A stretch of 64,000 nucleotides of DNA from Lachnospiraceae bacterium A2. Lineage in GTDB: Bacteria > Bacillota > Clostridia > Lachnospirales > Lachnospiraceae. The stretch is taken from contig KE159636.1 in assembly GCA_000403315.2 (NCBI GenBank), positions 370,042-434,041 of the forward strand, read 5' to 3'. The notes under the pieces are model-generated. The model saw nothing but the letters and a program-made list of their open reading frames with translations. It had not been told where the DNA came from and made no database searches. Positions 59,961 through 64,000 of the stretch are shown piece by piece (the first letter of the stretch is position 1; the number at the start of each line of letters is the position of its first letter). The position numbers and the translations under genes were made by a program.

Positions 59961-62900
59961 ATGGCAGACAAAACGGAAAATATCAAAACACGCCTATCTT
60001 TTGACGGCGAGGCAGAGTATAAGGCAGCCTGCAAGGAAATTAACAGCACCCTTAAAGTGCTTAATTCTGAAATGAAACTTGTTACGGCTGAATATAGGGA
60101 CAATGCGAACAGTGCAGAGGCGCTGAAAGCAAAGCAGAACGTATTACAGCGTACATATGACGAGCAGGCAAAGAAAGTAAAGGAAACCGAGCAGGCATTA
60201 GAGAAATGCAGGCAGGCGACGGGAGAGAACAGCGAAGAGAGTAAAAAGCTGGAAACGCAGCTTAATTATCAGAGGGCGGCGCTTGTTAGGACAGAGCAGG
60301 AATTAAACAAGACCGCAGACGAACTGGAAAAGGCAGAGAACGCCGCAGATGAACTGGGCGAAGAGATAGAGGAAAGCGGGCAGCAGGCAGAGAACGCAGG
60401 CGGCAAGTTTTCTGGGCTAGGCGGTATTTTAGGCGGGCTGGGCGGCGCTATGGCAAAGGGCGTGGCGCTTATCGGCACGGCTGCGGCTGCAATCGGCACG
60501 GCGGTAGTGGCTGGGCTGGGCTATGCCGTGAGCCAAGCAGACGAGGCAAAAGGCGCTTTAAATGATTTCTGCGCAGCGACGGGTACGGCTACGGACGACG
60601 CAGGGCAGTACAAGCAGGTTATGGAGAATATCTATAACGCTAATTTTGGCGAGGGATTTGAGGACATAGCGGCGGCTATGGCAGAGGTACGGCAGCAGGC
60701 AGGCGACTTAGGGGCAGACGAGCTGGAAAAAATGACAACCAACGCATTAGCGCTGCGGGATACGTTTGATTTTGACGTAGCGGAAAGCACCAGAGCCGCC
60801 ACACAGCTTATGCAGAAATTCGGCTTATCCTCTGACGAGGCGTATAACCTTATTGCGCAGGGCGCACAGAACGGGCTTAACAAGAACGGGGATTTGCTGG
60901 ACGTTATCAACGAATACAGCAACCAGTATTCGCAGGCGGGGCTAAGCGCAGAGGATATGTTTAACTCTATCGCCAACGGCGCTGCTACTGGCGTTTGGAG
61001 CATAGACAAGATGGGCGACGCTTTTAAGGAATTTAGTATCCGCATGAATGACGGCACGGCAAACGAATACCTTACCAGTCTGGGGCTTAATGCAGACGAG
61101 GTGGTAGGGAAATTCCAAAAGGGCGGCGACAGCGCAAAAGAGGCTATGAGCCAAGTAAGCGAGGCGCTTAAGAACTGCGACGACAAGACGCTACAGTATA
61201 CGGCGGGCGTGGGCTTAATGGGTACTATGTGGGAAGATATGGGCGCTGATGCCTGCACGTCGCTTATGGACGTTGAGGGGCAGATAAGCAAGACCACGGA
61301 CGCTATGGGGAAGATTAACGCCGTAAAATATGACACGTTCGGAGAGGCTATGCAGGGCGCAGGCAGGATACTACAGACCAGCTTTATCATGCCGATAGGC
61401 GAGCAGGCGCTACCGATTTTCAGCCAGTTTGCAAACGAGCTGGCGCAGGGTGCGGCAGAGGCGGGCGGCGATATGGGGAAACTGGCGCAGAGCTTTGGCG
61501 ACGCATTAGGCAACATGGTAAACGGGCTGGCAGAAATGCTGCCGCAGATTACCAGTTTTGCCGTAGAGCTTGTAAGCGGGCTTGTGGACGGGATTGTAGA
61601 GAGTGCGCCAGCAATCGTGCAGGCAGGCGTAAGCATGATTTCTGGGCTTGTGGACGGAATAGTAGAGGCTATACCGACACTGACGGAAAGCGCAACGGAG
61701 ATAATAACCACGCTGATAGACGGAATTGTAGAACTGATACCGACGCTGGCAGAGGGAGCGGTACAGATTATTGCGGGGCTGGCAAAGGGACTGGGCGAGG
61801 CGCTGCCAGAACTGATACCGAGCGTGATAGATGCCGTGCTTACCATAGTGGATACGCTGATAAACAACGTGCCTATGCTGATAGATGCAGCCTTGCAGCT
61901 TGTCACGGGGCTTGCAGACGGGATTATAGCGGCGCTGCCAGTCATCATAGAGAAACTGCCACAGATTATAACCAGCATAATAAATGCGCTGGTAGAGGGC
62001 ATACCGCTTATTTTGGAGAGCGCAGGCGACATTATAGTAGCGCTTGTGGACGGCATTATAGATGCAATACCGTTGCTTATAGCGGCAGTACCGCAGATTA
62101 TTGTAGCCATTGTAGAGGGGCTGATAACGGGGCTGCCTAAAATCGTAGCGGCAGCAGGACAGCTTGTGACTACGATTTTAAACAAGTTAAAAGAGTTGCC
62201 AACGTTGATACCGCAGGCGATAGCAGCGGGCATAGAAAAAATAGCCGAGTGGGGCGCAAGCATGAAAGAAAAAGGCGGCACAGTCATTACAGAGTTTGTA
62301 ACCAAAGTTATAGACGTTGTAAAGGAGCTGCCGCAGAAAATCTGGAACGGCATAGTAAACGCCATTGCCAGAGTAGCCACATGGGGCTTGAATATGCAGA
62401 ACAAAGCCAAAGAAGTAATGAACACAATGCTTACGAACATTGTAACCATTGTGAAAGAAACGCCTGCTAAAATCTGGAACTGTATCATAGGTGCGGTTAC
62501 AAAGGTGGCAACATGGGGCGCAAATATGCTGGCGAAAGCCAAAGAAGTAATGAACACAATGCTTACGGCAATCGTAACAATCGTGAAAGAAACGCCTGCT
62601 AAAATCTGGAACTGTATCATAGGTGCGGTTACAAAGGTGGCAACATGGGGCGCAAATATGCTGGCGAAAGCCAAAGAAGTAATGAACACAATGCTTACGG
62701 CAATCGTAACAATCGTGAAAGAAACGCCTGCTAAAATCTGGAACTGTATCATAGGTGCGGTTACAAAGGTGGCAACGTGGGGCAGCAATATGCTTACGAA
62801 AGCCAAAGAGGTAATGAACAGCATGGTTACTGGCATTGTAACCATTGTGAAAGAAGTACCGCAGAAAATCTGGAACGCTATAGTAGGCGCAGTTACCAAA

Positions 62901-63590
62901 GTGGCTACGTGGGGTAGCAATATGCTTACGAAAGCCAAAGAGGTAATGAATAGCATGGTTACTGGCATTGTGAACATTGTAAAAGAGATACCACAGAAGA
63001 TTTACAACAGCATTTCTGCCGCTGTATCCAAAGTAGCCGCATGGGGTACAGAGGTAAAGAACAAAGCCGTAGAGGGAATGAAAAGCGTTATAAGCGGCGT
63101 GACGGATACATTTAAGAACATTGGCAGCACTTTTGCTGGCTTTGGCAAAAACATGGTAGAGGGTATCTGGAACGGCATAAGCAATGCTACGCAGTGGATA
63201 AAGGACAAGATAAGCGGCTGGGTAGGGAATGTTACAAGTTTCCTTAAAAACCTTTTCGGAATTGCCAGCCCGTCTAAGCTGATGCGGGACGAGATAGGCG
63301 TATATCTGGCACAAGGTATAGGCGTAGGCTTTGCAGAGGAAATGGACGGGGTAAACAAGCAGATAGAGGACGCTATACCGCAGGAGTTTGACGTAGGCGC
63401 AAAAGTCAATGTAAACAAAGATTTTACATACGACACGGACGACGACGGAAACCCGAAAAAACCAAAGCCGAAAGGCGGGGCAGCAGGCGGTTTTACCGTG
63501 ATACAGAACATTTACGCAAATACAACGGATTACGCAAAGCAGCAAAAAGAGGCTGCAAGGCAATTCAGAATGATAGCAAGGACGGTGTAG
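59961..63590 (+). CDS. Tail tape measure protein
   Basis: A 1209-residue protein that sets tail length. It has an N-terminal coiled coil (about residues 15-145), a hydrophobic Gly/Ala segment (about 150-190), and a TMP core domain (about 190-480). A long hydrophobic repeat region follows with motifs such as VELVSGLVDGIVESAPAIVQ. Then come six tandem 44-residue repeats (about 793-1055, containing KIWNCIIGAVTKVATWG) and a C-terminal domain (WIKDKISGWVGNVTSFLKNL, FGIASPSKLMRDEIG). No peptidase motif is seen. The ATG follows the chaperone extension by 3 bases. Confidence 0.92.
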   Translation: MADKTENIKTRLSFDGEAEYKAACKEINSTLKVLNSEMKLVTAEYRDNANSAEALKAKQNVLQRTYDEQAKKVKETEQALEKCRQATGENSEESKKLETQLNYQRAALVRTEQELNKTADELEKAENAADELGEEIEESGQQAENAGGKFSGLGGILGGLGGAMAKGVALIGTAAAAIGTAVVAGLGYAVSQADEAKGALNDFCAATGTATDDAGQYKQVMENIYNANFGEGFEDIAAAMAEVRQQAGDLGADELEKMTTNALALRDTFDFDVAESTRAATQLMQKFGLSSDEAYNLIAQGAQNGLNKNGDLLDVINEYSNQYSQAGLSAEDMFNSIANGAATGVWSIDKMGDAFKEFSIRMNDGTANEYLTSLGLNADEVVGKFQKGGDSAKEAMSQVSEALKNCDDKTLQYTAGVGLMGTMWEDMGADACTSLMDVEGQISKTTDAMGKINAVKYDTFGEAMQGAGRILQTSFIMPIGEQALPIFSQFANELAQGAAEAGGDMGKLAQSFGDALGNMVNGLAEMLPQITSFAVELVSGLVDGIVESAPAIVQAGVSMISGLVDGIVEAIPTLTESATEIITTLIDGIVELIPTLAEGAVQIIAGLAKGLGEALPELIPSVIDAVLTIVDTLINNVPMLIDAALQLVTGLADGIIAALPVIIEKLPQIITSIINALVEGIPLILESAGDIIVALVDGIIDAIPLLIAAVPQIIVAIVEGLITGLPKIVAAAGQLVTTILNKLKELPTLIPQAIAAGIEKIAEWGASMKEKGGTVITEFVTKVIDVVKELPQKIWNGIVNAIARVATWGLNMQNKAKEVMNTMLTNIVTIVKETPAKIWNCIIGAVTKVATWGANMLAKAKEVMNTMLTAIVTIVKETPAKIWNCIIGAVTKVATWGANMLAKAKEVMNTMLTAIVTIVKETPAKIWNCIIGAVTKVATWGSNMLTKAKEVMNSMVTGIVTIVKEVPQKIWNAIVGAVTKVATWGSNMLTKAKEVMNSMVTGIVNIVKEIPQKIYNSISAAVSKVAAWGTEVKNKAVEGMKSVISGVTDTFKNIGSTFAGFGKNMVEGIWNGISNATQWIKDKISGWVGNVTSFLKNLFGIASPSKLMRDEIGVYLAQGIGVGFAEEMDGVNKQIEDAIPQEFDVGAKVNVNKDFTYDTDDDGNPKKPKPKGGAAGGFTVIQNIYANTTDYAKQQKEAARQFRMIARTV
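62337..63047 (+). repeat. Six 132-bp tandem repeats inside the tape measure gene
   Basis: The codons for K-I-W-N (K-I-Y-N in the last) recur at 62337, 62469, 62601, 62733, 62865 and 62997, an exact 132-bp (44-codon) period. The middle copies (62469-62732) are nearly identical at DNA level, while outer copies diverge. This indicates recent expansion by unequal recombination or slippage. Confidence 0.9.
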
Positions 63591-63593
63591 GGC

Positions 63594-64000
63594 ATGGAAA
63601 ATGAAAAGCTGACATTTACAAATTCACGGGGCGAGAGCCTAGAGCTGGGGACGGACAGTATATTTTTCTGCAACATAAGCAAGGACGTAGGCGGCATAGC
63701 GGGCGTTACGAATGTGATTTACAGCACAAACAGCATGGGGCAGCACGGCGACACATACGTAGGGCAGCGCATAGAGGCACGGGACATGGATATTTTAGGG
63801 CATATCAACACACGGGACAAGGCGCAGGCATTACAGCTGCGCCGCCAGATGCTTAAGATACTTAACCCAGAGCTGGGCGGCACTCTGACCTATGAATACG
63901 GCGGCTTTAAGCGTGTGATAAATTGCAGGACGTTTGGAGAGCCGAAGATAGAGAGAAAAAGCGTGCTGTATGAATTTTCTTTCCAGCTAGAGTGCCTTAA
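63594..64000 (+). CDS. Distal tail protein (Dit-like), truncated by the window edge
   Basis: Starts at ATG 63594 just after the tape measure stop and stays open to the last base, giving 135 residues. The opening MENEKLTFTNSRGESLELG and the following HGDTYVGQRIEARDMDILGH fit the siphovirus tail-component/Dit family, which forms the hub between tail tube and tail fibre or baseplate. The remainder, and any tail-lysin, receptor-binding and lysis genes, lie outside the window. Confidence 0.8.
   Translation, partial: MENEKLTFTNSRGESLELGTDSIFFCNISKDVGGIAGVTNVIYSTNSMGQHGDTYVGQRIEARDMDILGHINTRDKAQALQLRRQMLKILNPELGGTLTYEYGGFKRVINCRTFGEPKIERKSVLYEFSFQLECL

Larger units (their letters stand above)
38900..64000 (+). 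mobile_element. Siphovirus-type prophage, right end outside the window
   Basis: From about 38.9 kb genes become short, tightly overlapped and all rightward. Codon use changes (frequent ATA, AGC and GCA), and a standard HK97-like order follows: early/replication genes, late regulator, terminases, portal, protease, capsid, connectors, tail tube, tape measure, distal tail. I see no GATC in this part. Integrase, repressor and lysis genes are not in view. The exact left attachment site is not identifiable. It lies between the AIM24 stop (38737) and the first phage gene (39081). No tRNA gene marks it. Confidence 0.9.

Noticed and set aside
60632-62977. A 781-codon open frame on the minus strand under the tape measure gene
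   Set aside because: It is a shadow of the repetitive tape measure sequence. It has no ribosome site, shows low-complexity Ser/Ile/Ala content and lies opposite a confident gene.
62187-63563. A 458-codon minus-strand frame, Cys/Tyr/His-rich
   Set aside because: It mirrors the 132-bp repeats of the tape measure gene and has no independent support.

Overview
The first ~38.8 kb reads as the chromosome of a Gram-positive, spore-forming, butyrate-producing member of the Clostridia, most likely Lachnospiraceae. The grounds are a SpoVT regulator, a full-length butyryl-CoA:acetate CoA-transferase, strong GGAGG ribosome sites, lipoprotein and ABC-importer architecture without outer-membrane genes, a Big_2/NlpC-P60 wall hydrolase and a PBP1a. 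The genus cannot be fixed from sequence alone. From about 38.9 kb to the end, codon use, gene density and gene content change abruptly to a siphovirus-type prophage that runs off the right edge.

Chromosomal layout: 0.3-7.1 kb is a sugar ABC importer (a long lipoprotein with an N-terminal extension plus two permeases, no ATPase) followed by an HlyD-like adaptor and a MacB-like membrane protein. 7.2-10.5 kb holds small metabolic genes (RibD-like reductase, ArsC/Spx-like protein, acylphosphatase, polyphosphate:AMP phosphotransferase). 10.6-13.7 kb is an unfamiliar AT-rich three-gene minus-strand cassette: a nitrilase-fold enzyme with an unknown N-terminal domain, a winged-helix protein and a small helical protein. 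14-21.8 kb has spoVT, a polysaccharide deacetylase, tcdA, a YhaO/YhaN (SbcD/SbcC-like) pair, PBP1a and a small conserved-looking protein. 22-27.4 kb is a four-gene two-component/ABC module of the peptide-antibiotic-sensing type, with a three-fold 11-bp direct repeat in front of the transporter genes. 27.6-38.7 kb has a ROK kinase, the wall hydrolase, a double-domain bacteriohemerythrin, galactose mutarotase, MarR plus MATE, the CoA-transferase, a broken methyltransferase and an AIM24 protein.

Prophage layout: two strong terminators (38.95-39.06 kb), then a long rightward early operon of small genes with a C5 DNA methyltransferase, an OB-fold protein, a HUH rolling-circle-type Rep protein, a VRR-NUC nuclease, ParA, a lipoprotein, ParB and an ASCH protein. 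It ends in an ArpU-like regulator. A promoter with an immediate terminator (50.95-51.05 kb) then separates early from late genes: HNH, small and large terminase, portal, protease, HK97-type capsid, connectors, tail tube, tail chaperones with a likely frameshift, a tape measure with six 132-bp repeats, and the start of a distal tail gene. No integrase, repressor or lysis gene is in view, so those must lie to the right.

Non-coding structure is the most unusual content. A 93-nt tRNA-like element in the phage early region (40,013-40,105) keeps the acceptor stem, D-arm, T-arm and conserved elbow bases of tRNA but replaces the anticodon arm with a longer hairpin or pseudoknot. Two ~160-nt chromosomal elements (33.1 and 37.8 kb) share a core and three nested helices with different outer stem sequences, and nearly all deviations are G-U wobbles when read as plus-strand RNA. 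I found no GATC in the 25 kb of phage sequence by eye, although about 98 would be expected at random and the flanking chromosome has many.
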